DNA of 21,449 bases. It comes from an uncultured Coriobacteriaceae bacterium. Its GTDB lineage: Bacteria; Actinomycetota; Coriobacteriia; Coriobacteriales; Atopobiaceae. Within the stretch, counting starts at the first letter, position 1, and every line of letters begins with the position of its first letter. Shown piece after piece: positions 1 to 8,378 of this stretch. Below the pieces are notes generated by a model. That model saw nothing but the letters and a program-made list of their open reading frames with translations, was not told the DNA's origin and did not search any database. The translations under genes and the position numbers were made by a program. The stretch lies in NCBI GenBank assembly GCA_900551595.1, contig URWR01000010.1:1-21449 (forward strand). The letters are read 5' to 3'.

Positions 1-1
1 C

Positions 2-232
2 GATACTCTACTCTGCGATGAGCCAACAGGAGCGCTTGATTATAAAACGGGCAAACAGATACTCCAGCTGCTTCAAGATACCTGCCGAAAAGATGGCATA
101 ACGGTTGTTCTTATCACCCATAATTCAGCGCTTGCTCCTATGGCGGATCGCCTGATTCGGTTTAAGAGCGGGCGCGTTACCAGCATGGAAACTAACGCAA
201 ATCCAACACCGATAGCAGAGATTGAATGGTAG
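2..232 (+). CDS. ABC transporter ATP-binding protein, C-terminal 76 residues (5' end outside window)
   Basis: This is the end of an ATP-hydrolysing subunit that would power the permease encoded next to it. The visible part opens with the Walker B and D-loop region (LLCDEPTGALD), followed by the H-loop histidine in LITHN and a short variable tail ending in TAG. The DEPTGALD form is typical of the LolD/MacB/FtsE type of ATPase, which pairs with FtsX-fold permeases. The permease start overlaps this stop codon, so the two are very probably translationally coupled partners in one complex. The Walker A and signature motifs lie upstream of the window and cannot be checked. Confidence 0.93.
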   Translation, partial: DTLLCDEPTGALDYKTGKQILQLLQDTCRKDGITVVLITHNSALAPMADRLIRFKSGRVTSMETNANPTPIAEIEW

Positions 233-3200
233 CAACGTGAGAAGTGCATTCACAAAGGACGTGTTGCGGACACTGTGGCATAGCCGCGGTCGTTTTATCC
301 TTGTGGCTGCAATTTGCATGTTGGGCGTAACGATGTTTGTCGGTATACGTGCGGCTTGCGAGAATCTCAGGCTTTCTGCTGATCAGTTCTTCGATGAGCA
401 ACAACTATATGATGTGAGCGTGCAGTCTACGCTTGGTCTGACGCAGGACGACGTGGATGCCCTTGCGCAAATACCAGACGTTTTGGCAGCGGAGGGCTCG
501 TGGACAGAGACTGCCTATACAACCGTTGATGGGGTAAATGCTGCGGTTAGTGTACGCGTGTGGTCGGATGGTGGTATGAATGAGCCTTATCTTGAAGAGG
601 GGCGTTTGCCACAATCGGGTAACGAAGTTGCAGTTACTCCTGAATTTTTAGATGATACGGGCCTTTCTATTGGGGATCGAATTACCTTCTCTGCCGATAC
701 CAGTTCTTCTGAGAGTGATGATGTATCTGAAGATGATTCTTCAGATACAAATACAGACGACATTTCTTTTGATGAAGACATTTCGGTTGATTCTGAACAA
801 ACGTCAGAGCAATTTATTCAACAGGAATACATCATCGTTGGTGTGGTGTTAGATCCTTTAAGTGTTAACGCAAAACAGGGGACATCTTCATTCCGTGCAA
901 CGGGTCCTAAGTATTCGTTTTTTGTCACCCCGGAAGCAGTCGATCCTTCTGTTGCAGATGTGTATTCAATCGTGTATTTGCAGGTGGAAGGCGCTTCCGA
1001 GCTGTTGGGTTTTTCTCAGGCGTATGAAGATAAGGTCGCAGCAGTTACAAAAGAAGCTGAAGCAATTAAAACTGAGCGAGAAGAAGCTCGAACTCTTGCA
1101 ATAAAAGCTGATGCTCAGAGCCAGGTAGACGAGGCGGAGCGCGAGCTGTACGAGCAGCTTGAAGATGCACAAGATCAGATTGATGACGCACAAGAGCAGA
1201 TAAACGATGCTCTTGCACAGATAGAAGAAGGACGAGAAGAGCTGCGCGTGCAGCGTGAAAACCTGGTGGCAGCACAGCAAGAGCTTGATGATGGAGCAAA
1301 ACAGCTCGAAAGTGCGCGTTCGGACTTAGACGATCTCTCTGCACAGCTTGATAGTGCTGCATCGCAGCTTCCAGGTGGTCAAGCTGAGCTTGATGCTGCG
1401 AGAGAAGAATTGGCAAGTGCTCAAAAACAGGCAGAGGATGGTTTGGCCGCGCTTCTGTCTGCGCGCGAACAGCTCGCACAAGCACGAGAGAAATACGAAC
1501 AACAGGCAGCTGCATGGCCGGCACAGCGCGAAGAGCTTGCAGGAAAGCTTTCTGCTCTGCAAGAGCCGATTTCAAATACCGAACAAGAGATTGATGCTTT
1601 AGAAGAAGAGATTGCTCGCTTAGAGACAATAGAGAATCCGACAGATGAACAGCTAGAGCAGCTTGAAGCAGCGAAGAATCAACTCACAGAGACCAAGAAG
1701 ACACTTGAGAATCTGCGCATGCAACAAAGCAAGCTACAAGATGCGATTGATCAGGGGGAGCAATCGCTCAAAGACGCTGCAAGCTATCTTACTTCTCAGG
1801 AAGAAACACTCGATGCTACTGAAGCACAACTTACGGCTGCTCTTAAAGAAATGCAGACCCGGGAAAAGAAATTGAATGAATGGCAGTCCGGTCTTGAGAT
1901 GATTGCCAAAGGCAGAAAAGGTGTTGCACAAGGTCGTGCGCAGATCAGTACAAAACAAGCGACCTTAGAAGCGGCACAGGCAGAAATAGACGCTGCGTGG
2001 CCTCTTATTGAGAATGGCGAAGCGGAGCTTGACGAGGGAGCGCAAGAGGCAGCCGAAGGTCAGGCAGAGCTGGATGATCAGGTTGCCGAGTTCGAGCAAA
2101 GTAAACGAGAAGCACTTGAGAAAATAGAAGAGGCAAGAGCAGAAATTGATGACATTGAAAAAGCAACGTGGTACGTGCAAGATCGAGGTGCAATTTCAAG
2201 CTATGCAAGCATAGATTCCGATGCGGGCTCTATTGAAGTTATTGGCACGGTTTTCCCGGCTATTTTTCTTACAGTTGCCATTCTCGTTTCGCTTACAACA
2301 GCATCCCGCATGGTGGAGGAAGATCGCGTTCTTATCGGCTTGTATAAGGCGCTTGGTTATTCTCGCCGTGTTGTCATGAGTAAGTACATTATCTATATGC
2401 TCGGGGCAAGCCTTGTGGGCGGGGCTGTTGGAGCTGTGTTGGGATTTGTGGCTCTGCCATCGTTTCTCTCCACGGTATTTGCGGTCATGTATACCCTGCC
2501 TACTTTCTCGCTTTTCTTTGATGTGCCACTGTGCATACTGGCAATAGGTATGTTTGCTGTTGCACTGCCGGTCGCAACGGTTATTACGTGCAGAAGTGAG
2601 CTTGCTGAGCAGCCGGCATCTCTCATGCGGCCAAAAGCTCCAAAGGCCGGGTCACATATATTGCTCGAGCGTATTCGTCCGCTGTGGAAGCGCTTGTCGT
2701 TCTTGAACAAAGTGACCGCGCGAAATCTTCTCCGTTATAAACGGCGTTTCGCGATGACGGTATTTGGAGTTGCTGGATGCACGGCACTTATGATTGTTGG
2801 TTTTGCAATTTCAGACTCGGTGAATGCTCTGTCGCCCAACCAATATGGTGATGCAAGTCGCTTGGGTGTATATGACTACGATCTTATGGCAGTTGCTAAC
2901 CAAGCAGACGATCTGCCTGAGCTGGCTGAACAGTTTACTGAGGATACAGAAGTTTCGAACTATATACCTGTTATTACCGATAGTTTGACACTCGAATATG
3001 AGGGGAGAAAAGAGACTGTTCAGCTCATGGTTATCCCTGATGGATTTGAGCTTGATGATTATATTGAGCTGAGGGATATGAATGGAAACTCAGTAGACAT
3101 TGTTCAAGCAACGCTTGGTCCTGATGGAATTGCAGGAACAGATGATGATGGAGTGCTTGTCACCAATAATGCGAGTGATGTTCTGAACTTTTCAGTTGGC

Positions 3201-3878
3201 GATGAGGTGCAGATGCAAGATTCTGCTCTGCGCGAGGCAACGGCACCCGTCGATGGCATTGTCGTCAACTATTTGGGCAATGTTGTCTATATGACTCAGC
3301 CAACCTACGAGCAGCTCTTTGGTGTAACAGGGGAGTCAAATGCGCTGCTTGCTCACCTTTCGGGGGACTCGGCTGAACAGATTGCGTTTACTGATGAGCT
3401 TGAGCACAATTCCTTAGTGCGACAAGTAACAGGCGTTGAGCGCTCAGTTCGCGATTTCGAATCTAACTTCATGCTTATCAATTACGTTGTTGTGTTGCTG
3501 GTTATTTTGGCTGCTGGCCTCTCGTTTGTAGTCCTCTTTACCTTAGCAACAACCAATATTTCTGAGCGTGAGCGTGAACTTGCAACCATTAAGGTGTTGG
3601 GTTTCAGACGAAAAGAAGTTCATACCTATGTGAACAAAGAGACAATCGTTCTTACGCTCATTGGTACGCTTGCTGGTATTCCTTTGGGAGCATTCCTTTC
3701 ACACATGTTGACGTATGTGCTGGTAATGCCTTCTATGTATTTTGCCGTGGAAATTCATCCTGTGAGCTTTGTAATCTCGTGTGCTTTCTCACTGCTGTTT
3801 GCGTTTGTGGTGAATCTCATTTGCAACAAGAGTTTGGACCGGGTGGATATGGTTTCGGCACTGAAGAGTCCGGAATAA
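222..3878 (+). CDS. Giant FtsX/MacB-type ABC permease with long extracytoplasmic coiled coil
   Basis: The protein has 1218 residues, far longer than a usual FtsX-fold permease of about 400-800. One membrane helix lies at about 25-45. A large external region at about 46-670 follows, then an FtsX block of three helices (about 674-795), another helix (about 842-862), a second external domain (about 865-1083) and a second FtsX block (about 1085-1205). Residues about 270-650 are an almost unbroken Glu/Gln/Ala/Leu-rich coiled coil. Residues about 159-197 are a Ser/Asp-rich acidic stretch. The start is uncertain: TTG at 222 overlaps the upstream ATPase by 11 bases, but GTG at 237 is also in frame and neither has a strong ribosome binding site. 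Such permeases usually act in lipid or lipoprotein handling or peptide export by mechanotransmission; the substrate here is unknown. Confidence 0.93.
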   Translation: MNGSNVRSAFTKDVLRTLWHSRGRFILVAAICMLGVTMFVGIRAACENLRLSADQFFDEQQLYDVSVQSTLGLTQDDVDALAQIPDVLAAEGSWTETAYTTVDGVNAAVSVRVWSDGGMNEPYLEEGRLPQSGNEVAVTPEFLDDTGLSIGDRITFSADTSSSESDDVSEDDSSDTNTDDISFDEDISVDSEQTSEQFIQQEYIIVGVVLDPLSVNAKQGTSSFRATGPKYSFFVTPEAVDPSVADVYSIVYLQVEGASELLGFSQAYEDKVAAVTKEAEAIKTEREEARTLAIKADAQSQVDEAERELYEQLEDAQDQIDDAQEQINDALAQIEEGREELRVQRENLVAAQQELDDGAKQLESARSDLDDLSAQLDSAASQLPGGQAELDAAREELASAQKQAEDGLAALLSAREQLAQAREKYEQQAAAWPAQREELAGKLSALQEPISNTEQEIDALEEEIARLETIENPTDEQLEQLEAAKNQLTETKKTLENLRMQQSKLQDAIDQGEQSLKDAASYLTSQEETLDATEAQLTAALKEMQTREKKLNEWQSGLEMIAKGRKGVAQGRAQISTKQATLEAAQAEIDAAWPLIENGEAELDEGAQEAAEGQAELDDQVAEFEQSKREALEKIEEARAEIDDIEKATWYVQDRGAISSYASIDSDAGSIEVIGTVFPAIFLTVAILVSLTTASRMVEEDRVLIGLYKALGYSRRVVMSKYIIYMLGASLVGGAVGAVLGFVALPSFLSTVFAVMYTLPTFSLFFDVPLCILAIGMFAVALPVATVITCRSELAEQPASLMRPKAPKAGSHILLERIRPLWKRLSFLNKVTARNLLRYKRRFAMTVFGVAGCTALMIVGFAISDSVNALSPNQYGDASRLGVYDYDLMAVANQADDLPELAEQFTEDTEVSNYIPVITDSLTLEYEGRKETVQLMVIPDGFELDDYIELRDMNGNSVDIVQATLGPDGIAGTDDDGVLVTNNASDVLNFSVGDEVQMQDSALREATAPVDGIVVNYLGNVVYMTQPTYEQLFGVTGESNALLAHLSGDSAEQIAFTDELEHNSLVRQVTGVERSVRDFESNFMLINYVVVLLVILAAGLSFVVLFTLATTNISERERELATIKVLGFRRKEVHTYVNKETIVLTLIGTLAGIPLGAFLSHMLTYVLVMPSMYFAVEIHPVSFVISCAFSLLFAFVVNLICNKSLDRVDMVSALKSPE

Positions 3879-4009
3879 AAGCTGCACGTTTCTCTCAAGG
3901 CAGACAAACACGGTGTTGGATATTATCGGTCTGACATGCATCGATCTTCTGTGCGCACTCAATTTATGGCCTTGCTGCCCGAGACTCATAAAAAAAGATG
4001 AGAAAGCAC

Positions 4010-4037
4010 TTGACCAATTTCTGATGTTTGGTATATT
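4010..4037 (+). promoter_or_regulatory. Promoter of the tRNA-Phe gene
   Basis: A TTGACC -35 box (4010-4015) and a TATATT -10 box (4032-4037) are separated by 16 bases. Transcription would begin near 4044, about 20 bases before the mature tRNA. The leader has a small GCGCG/CGCGC hairpin (4044-4058). Confidence 0.7.
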
Positions 4038-4062
4038 GATTGAGCGCGAAATACGCGCCTTC

Positions 4063-4138
4063 GGCTGGGTAGCTCAGTTGGTAGAGCAGGGGACTGAAAA
4101 TCCCCGTGTCAGGGGTTCGATTCCCTTCCCCGCCACCA
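4063..4138 (+). tRNA. tRNA-Phe (anticodon GAA)
   Basis: This 76-base gene folds as a standard cloverleaf with the CCA end encoded. The D arm is GCTC-AGTTGGTA-GAGC. The anticodon stem GGGGA/TCCCC holds loop CTGAAAA, giving anticodon GAA for phenylalanine. The T arm is AGGGG-TTCGATT-CCCTT with one G-U pair. The acceptor stem GGCTGGG/CCCCGCC pairs at six of seven positions, with a U-C mismatch at position 4:69. It has its own promoter and a strong terminator, so it is a single-gene unit. Confidence 0.97.
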
Positions 4139-4145
4139 GAATTGT

Positions 4146-4183
4146 ACAGGCCAGAGGGCATTTGCTCTCTGGCCTGTTTTCTT
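4146..4183 (+). terminator. Rho-independent terminator of tRNA-Phe
   Basis: A 14-bp stem (4146-4159 with 4164-4177, one G-U pair) closed by the loop ATTT is followed by a T-rich run (TTTCTT). It lies eight bases after the tRNA CCA end. The ABC-F gene ends nearby on the other strand, but the T run faces only rightward transcription. Confidence 0.9.
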
Positions 4184-4228
4184 ATCATGAAACCCCAAAT
4201 ATCTCAGGATAAATCAGTCAAGACGGCT

Positions 4229-5707
4229 CTACATCTCCTCATGTACCCTTCCTTCTTTTACGATCCATGTGCGCGATGTACAAGCATGCAAAAAGGCATG
4301 ATCATGGCTTACGAGTAGAAGCGCGCCAGGGTACGACGAGAGCATGTGTTCAAGCGCTTCGATTGAATGAAGATCAAGGTGGTTGGTCGGCTCATCCATG
4401 ATGATAAGATCGGGATCCTCCAACATTCCGAGTGCCAACATGAGTTTTCGAAGCTCACCGGGGCTCACACGGTCACCTTCAAGAATGCGTTTGGGCTGGG
4501 AGTTAAGCTGTGCCACGATGGAGAGCACCTGTCCACGCTTACTGGGGGATAGTGTTTGTGTTTGATGCACAATCTGTGCGCGTTTGTCCGCAGCCACTTC
4601 CTGAGGAATGGTAAGGACTGTTAAGTCATCTGCAATGAGTGAACGTATATACGTGAGTAAGGTTGATTTCCCAGCACCATTAGGACCGGCAATTCCTACA
4701 TGGTCGGTATTGCCCACAAAGAGTTGAGGGATTGCCAACGTGTCGGATCCACAGGGAATAGTGGTCGGTTCAATAGTTACGAGCGTTTTTCGTTCACTCG
4801 GATGCATTTCAAACCACAATTCGCCGTCATAGCGTTTTGCAATGCGGGCTTGCTCTACGCGGTTTTGAGCAGCGGTTAGTCGGGCATCAAGCTGAGCGGA
4901 AAGCTTGCCTCGCGCGCCATCTTGTCCAGTAAAAATGGCGAGGTCAATTTTTGCCTTCGCGGAGCGATCTTTAGGATCGATATGCCGTTTTGATCGGCGG
5001 GCCTGTGCGCGGTCTGCTTCATGTGCTCGTGCGTCTTTTTCTTCAGATAGTCGGGCAAGTTGTTTGCGTGCGGTATAAGCTTCACGGCGCGTTGTTTCAC
5101 GTTCGAGCATTTCTTGTGTATGAGCGGCTGTATATCCACCTGGCCGCACAATAATCTTTCCATCCTCAAACGAGACACATCGAGTTACCACAGCATCTAG
5201 AAGCTCACGATCGTGGCTTACTAAGATTCCAATGCCTCGATATGTTTGCATTGCCTGTATGAGCTGCATGCGCGATTCGTGGTCTATATGGTTAGTTGGC
5301 TCGTCGAGCACAAGCACATCAGGTCTCTGCCAAAGAGCCACGGCAATCTGTATCTTTTTACGCTCGCCATGAGAGAGCGTGTCAAAGCGCCAGAACATGT
5401 CATCGTCAAGACAAAAAATGGTGCGTAGATGTCGCGCTTCACGCCCATAGTCGAGGGCAAAATCGACAAGTGCATCGGGTGGTGTATCAGTTTCTTGTGT
5501 GCACAGAGCACAGAAGTGGCCGGTAGAAACGCTGCCGGTTTGTGGTGTGAGTTGTCCCACGGCGATGTGAGCTAAGGTGGTTTTGCCGCAGCCATTGTCA
5601 CCCAAAAGGCCACTCCAGCCTTGGGGAAATGTAATGGTGACATGAGAAAAGAGAGGCTCGACAGCATCGGGATAGGTGTATCCCACGTCGGAGAGGGTAA
5701 TCTGCAT
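4229..5707 (-). CDS. ABC-F family ATPase (duplicated ABC domains, no membrane domain)
   Basis: The protein has 492 residues and two ABC ATPase domains without membrane helices. ABC-F proteins of this kind act on the ribosome during translation. The first domain shows Walker A GDNGCGKTT (36-44), signature LSHGE (111-115) and Walker B with LDEPTNHID (134-142). The second shows GPNGAGKST (341-349), the atypical signature SPGE (415-418) and MDEPTNHLD (437-445). A charged linker of about 115 residues (186-300) carries the usual Lys/Arg-rich helices. ATG at 5707 is preferred because GGAG lies six bases upstream; an in-frame TTG at 5719 would place that site inside the coding region. It could be a housekeeping translation factor or an antibiotic-protection protein; the linker does not decide this by eye. 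Confidence 0.93.
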   Translation of the reverse strand: MQITLSDVGYTYPDAVEPLFSHVTITFPQGWSGLLGDNGCGKTTLAHIAVGQLTPQTGSVSTGHFCALCTQETDTPPDALVDFALDYGREARHLRTIFCLDDDMFWRFDTLSHGERKKIQIAVALWQRPDVLVLDEPTNHIDHESRMQLIQAMQTYRGIGILVSHDRELLDAVVTRCVSFEDGKIIVRPGGYTAAHTQEMLERETTRREAYTARKQLARLSEEKDARAHEADRAQARRSKRHIDPKDRSAKAKIDLAIFTGQDGARGKLSAQLDARLTAAQNRVEQARIAKRYDGELWFEMHPSERKTLVTIEPTTIPCGSDTLAIPQLFVGNTDHVGIAGPNGAGKSTLLTYIRSLIADDLTVLTIPQEVAADKRAQIVHQTQTLSPSKRGQVLSIVAQLNSQPKRILEGDRVSPGELRKLMLALGMLEDPDLIIMDEPTNHLDLHSIEALEHMLSSYPGALLLVSHDHAFLHACTSRTWIVKEGRVHEEM

Positions 5708-5752
5708 GACATGCTCCAAAGACGAGACGCTGTTTTCGGAAGCCGAAGGAAC

Positions 5753-5781
5753 CGAATAGTTACTGGCGGGATGTATGCCAA
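5753..5781 (-). promoter_or_regulatory. Putative promoter of the ABC-F gene
   Basis: Read leftward, TTGGCA (5781-5776) and TATTCG (5758-5753) are 17 bases apart, about 46 bases upstream of the chosen start. The -10 box is only a partial match. Confidence 0.4.
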
Positions 5782-6204
5782 AGCGTCTAAGAATTACGTA
5801 CTGTGAGAATGTCTAGCAGATGCGCATCGTACCTCGTTCCTCCTTTGTGGTCGATGGCGCCGCCACACGCACTGTAAAACCCTTTGTTTCACTCGACCGG
5901 CCTGTAGTATACACAAAGCCCTGCTTTCTTCCATCAACATCAAAGAGCGATCTAACAAATTGGTATGAAATCATCTTTCTGTTGTTATCAATTATTTTGC
6001 TATTAAGGGCATTAAATAACTGTCATGATTCACGTACCACTCGACCCGCGTAACCTACCGCTTGCGGACGAATATGAACATCTGCGATTGTTCAATCTAA
6101 TTTCGAATAATTGGACTATATTAACTATTGACTTGTACGTTGTGCAGAGGTGATCAAACATCCTTGCAAAACGTTAGATGCGGTTGAGAAGGAAAGGAAC
6201 GTAC
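5782..6204. other. Intergenic region between divergent ABC-F and frlB genes
   Basis: No convincing gene lies here. An open frame at 5820-6053 has no ribosome binding site and no recognisable protein features beyond one hydrophobic run. The stretch from about 5935 to 6135 is clearly AT-rich and fits a promoter/regulatory region for frlB. Candidate rightward promoters are TTGGAC (6111-6116) with TGTACG (6134-6139), or TTGACT (6128-6133) with TGATCA (6151-6156), each with a 17-base spacer. GTATACAC at 5907-5914 fits the GTnTAnAC half-site pattern of HutC-type GntR operators, the regulator class that controls frl in Escherichia coli, but it lies far from the promoters. Confidence 0.4.
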
Positions 6205-7200
6205 ATGATTAAGTTTGACGAGCAGAAGCTTCTTGCCGGCTTCCAGGGTGGCATTGATCTGCGCCCGCAGATTGAGGAGATCGTTGACGAAATTTGCGAG
6301 CAGGGATACGACCAGATCTGCTACATGGGCGTTGGCGGTACATGGGCTTCTTCGCTTCAGGCAGAGTCTCACATCCGCGAGTTCTCTGATCTTCCTGTTA
6401 TTGTTGAGCAGGCCGGTCAGTACAATGTAATGCCCAACAAGCGCATTACGAAGGATACCGTCATCGTTATCTCTTCCGTTTCAGGCAACACCGCTGAGAT
6501 GGTCACCGCAATGAAGACCATCAACGAGATCGGTTGCCGTGTCATTGGCTTTATTGACGTTCCTGGTTCTCCTCTCGCTGAGGCTTCCACCTATTGCATT
6601 AGCTATCCTGAGAACGAGCAGCTCAAGTTCTTCATCGTGGGCGATCGCTTCATGAAGAACGCAGGTCAGTTCCCCCAGTATGATGACTTCTATGCTCAGA
6701 TGGATGAGTACTATGCCAAGGACCTCGTAGCTGTCCAGAAGCAGGCTGACGAGTGGGCAAAGGGATATGCTGAGCGTCATCATGACGATCCGATTCATTA
6801 CTTCGTTGCTGCTGGCGAGCAGTGGGGCTCCACGTACTCCTATGCTATGTGCTACTGGGAGGAGCAGCACTGGATCCGCACCAAGTCCATCCATGCTGCC
6901 GAGTTCTTCCACGGCATGTTCGAGGTTGTTGACCGCGACACCAACGTTACCCTGTTCATGGGCGAAGACGCCGAGCGTCCTCTCGCTGAGCGTGTAGCTA
7001 ACTTCCTTCCCAAGATTTGCGGTCGCTACGAGATCATCGACTCCAAGGACTATGACCTTCCTGGCATTAGCTCCGAGTATCGTGGCTATCTGTCCCACCT
7101 CGTCACCCACATGGTAACCGAGCGCATTGACGCACATATCGAGCACATTAACCGTCACCCGATGGATATCCGCCGTTATTATCGTCAGCTCGATTACTAA
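6205..7200 (+). CDS. frlB: FrlB-like SIS-domain deglycase (fructosamine 6-phosphate cleaving)
   Basis: The 331-residue protein has two SIS (sugar isomerase) domains, as in FrlB and GlmS. FrlB cleaves fructoselysine 6-phosphate to glucose 6-phosphate and lysine in the cytoplasm. The sugar-phosphate loops are visible as GVGGTWASS (42-50) and SSVSGNTAE (90-98), and the second domain has HGMFEVV, matching the HGPLEIV segment of FrlB. The C-terminal tail DIRRYYRQLDY closely resembles FrlB's ERRYYGGLVEY and is a good family marker. ATG at 6205 is preferred over 6178 because AAGGAAAGGA lies just upstream. The FrlC-like gene follows and a FrlA-like gene is in the same island, which supports the assignment. 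The amine released may not be lysine. Confidence 0.87.
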   Translation: MIKFDEQKLLAGFQGGIDLRPQIEEIVDEICEQGYDQICYMGVGGTWASSLQAESHIREFSDLPVIVEQAGQYNVMPNKRITKDTVIVISSVSGNTAEMVTAMKTINEIGCRVIGFIDVPGSPLAEASTYCISYPENEQLKFFIVGDRFMKNAGQFPQYDDFYAQMDEYYAKDLVAVQKQADEWAKGYAERHHDDPIHYFVAAGEQWGSTYSYAMCYWEEQHWIRTKSIHAAEFFHGMFEVVDRDTNVTLFMGEDAERPLAERVANFLPKICGRYEIIDSKDYDLPGISSEYRGYLSHLVTHMVTERIDAHIEHINRHPMDIRRYYRQLDY

Positions 7201-7215
7201 GCCATTCCTTCTCCA

Positions 7216-7248
7216 ACGGCCCCGTCAGAGGCGGGGCCGTCCGTATTT
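7216..7248 (+). terminator. Rho-independent terminator after frlB
   Basis: A perfect 9-bp stem ACGGCCCCG/CGGGGCCGT (7216-7224 with 7232-7240) is followed by CCGTATTTT. It begins 16 bases after the frlB stop, so frlB may be transcribed apart from frlC. Confidence 0.8.
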
Positions 7249-7281
7249 TCGTCATACGTTCTGTTTCAGATTGTGTGATAT

Positions 7282-7316
7282 GCACCACTGATTGGTGCAA
7301 GCTTCGCAGATATACG
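7282..7316 (+). promoter_or_regulatory. Putative operator and -10 box upstream of frlC
   Basis: The inverted repeat GCACCA-CTGAT-TGGTGC (7282-7298) overlaps the place where a -35 box would sit for the -10 candidate TATACG (7311-7316). This is the layout of a repressor or activator site. No recognisable -35 box is present, which would fit an activator-dependent promoter. The operator role is inferred only from symmetry and position. Confidence 0.35.
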
Positions 7317-7379
7317 TAGGCTGCCAACTATTTGCCGTGCGGATGACGCGGCACATCATCAGAAAGGATGTGTTGTATC

Positions 7380-8237
7380 GTGTCCAAAATTACTATGCGT
7401 GACGTTTCTGTAATGGGCCCATCCTATGTCCATTTCCCCTTCGAGTACTTCCTCGATTCCCTTCAGGAATGCGGTATTCATAAGGTAGACCTCTGGGGTG
7501 CTGAGCCTTTTTACTATCGTCCGGACTATGCATCGGCAGCTGAGGCAGCAGTTGAGCTCAAGCGCATGAAGGCAGAGATGGAAGCGCGCGATCAGAAGTG
7601 CGTTATCTATACCCCGGAAACCCTTGGGTATCCGTACAATTTCTCCGATCCTCTGCCTCGTTTGACAGATCGTACCGTTGAGTATTTCCGTATGGCAATG
7701 GAAGATGCTCACGTCCTCGATTGCCCGCGCGTTTTCTTGAATTCTGGCTGTGGCCCGCGCAATCAGCCCAAGGAAGAATCCATGAAGCGTCTCGTCGAGA
7801 CCTTCCGTCGCATCGCAGATCTTGCTGAGGATGCAGATATTCTCCTTACGCTTGAGCAGCTCCAGCCCTACGAGAGCAATTTGGTTCTCACCATTGATGA
7901 TGTGAAGCATGTGCTTGACGAGGTTGACTCTCCTAACCTGCGTGTGTGCGTTGACCTTGTCGCTATGGAAGTACAGGGAGAAACACTCGAGCAGTACTTT
8001 GACACCTTTGGTGATAAGGTCGAGTGGATTCACTACTCTGATGCACATCATGAGGTAGTGGGCTCAAGCACCTTTGGTAAGGAGAAGCTTGCTCACTGGA
8101 TTCAGCTTCTGGAGGAGAAAGACTTCCAGAACGGTATTGATCTTGAAGTTAATGACTCAATTTATTGGGAGGATCCGCATACGCCGCATATGGAATCCTG
8201 CCGTTATCTGCGTGAGGAGCTTGGTCTGGAAGATTAA
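7380..8237 (+). CDS. frlC: FrlC-like fructoselysine 3-epimerase (AP-endonuclease-2 TIM barrel)
   Basis: This 285-residue TIM-barrel protein closely resembles E. coli FrlC, which interconverts fructoselysine and psicoselysine. Shared blocks include YTPETLGYPYN (77-87; FrlC has YTPETNGYPYN) and LQPYESN (161-167; FrlC has LTPYESN). The expected metal ligands are E159, D192, H218 and E256. GTG at 7380 is the preferred start because AAAGGA ends 11 bases before it; the in-frame ATG at 7368 overlaps that site and leaves no spacer. The gene lies behind the frlB terminator and an inverted repeat, so it probably has its own promoter. The precise sugar-amine substrate is not determined by the sequence. 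Confidence 0.88.
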   Translation: MSKITMRDVSVMGPSYVHFPFEYFLDSLQECGIHKVDLWGAEPFYYRPDYASAAEAAVELKRMKAEMEARDQKCVIYTPETLGYPYNFSDPLPRLTDRTVEYFRMAMEDAHVLDCPRVFLNSGCGPRNQPKEESMKRLVETFRRIADLAEDADILLTLEQLQPYESNLVLTIDDVKHVLDEVDSPNLRVCVDLVAMEVQGETLEQYFDTFGDKVEWIHYSDAHHEVVGSSTFGKEKLAHWIQLLEEKDFQNGIDLEVNDSIYWEDPHTPHMESCRYLREELGLED

Positions 8238-8327
8238 GACACTTCATCACATCGTACCGTTGATGGGTTGGGCAGGGTGGCCCCCGTCCTAATCTGCACG
8301 ATACAAAGAATTGCCGTTAGGTGGGCC

Positions 8328-8353
8328 GCATGACACAACTCATGGTGTCATGC
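8328..8353 (+). repeat. Perfect 9-bp inverted repeat between frlC and the dehydrogenase gene
   Basis: GCATGACAC (8328-8336) and GTGTCATGC (8345-8353) are exact complements with an 8-base loop. No T run follows, and the SDR ribosome binding site begins about 12 bases later. It may be an operator or an mRNA structure that tunes translation; it is not a convincing terminator. Confidence 0.6.
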
Positions 8354-8378
8354 AGCTCTTTGTTAGGGAGGTATTTTT

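Noticed and set aside
4063..4228. Integration site of a mobile element at the tRNA-Phe 3' end
   Set aside because: No integrase, no repeated tRNA 3' end and no phage or plasmid genes are visible nearby.
3913..4318. Open frames running through the tRNA-Phe gene on both strands
   Set aside because: They overlap a clear tRNA and its terminator and have no coding features.
4229..5707. Calling the ABC-F protein an antibiotic resistance factor
   Set aside because: The linker sequence cannot be assigned to a known resistance subfamily by eye, and many ABC-F proteins have no resistance role.
5820..6053. Possible small membrane protein of 77 residues
   Set aside because: It has no ribosome binding site and odd composition, and lies in an AT-rich control region; one hydrophobic run is not enough.
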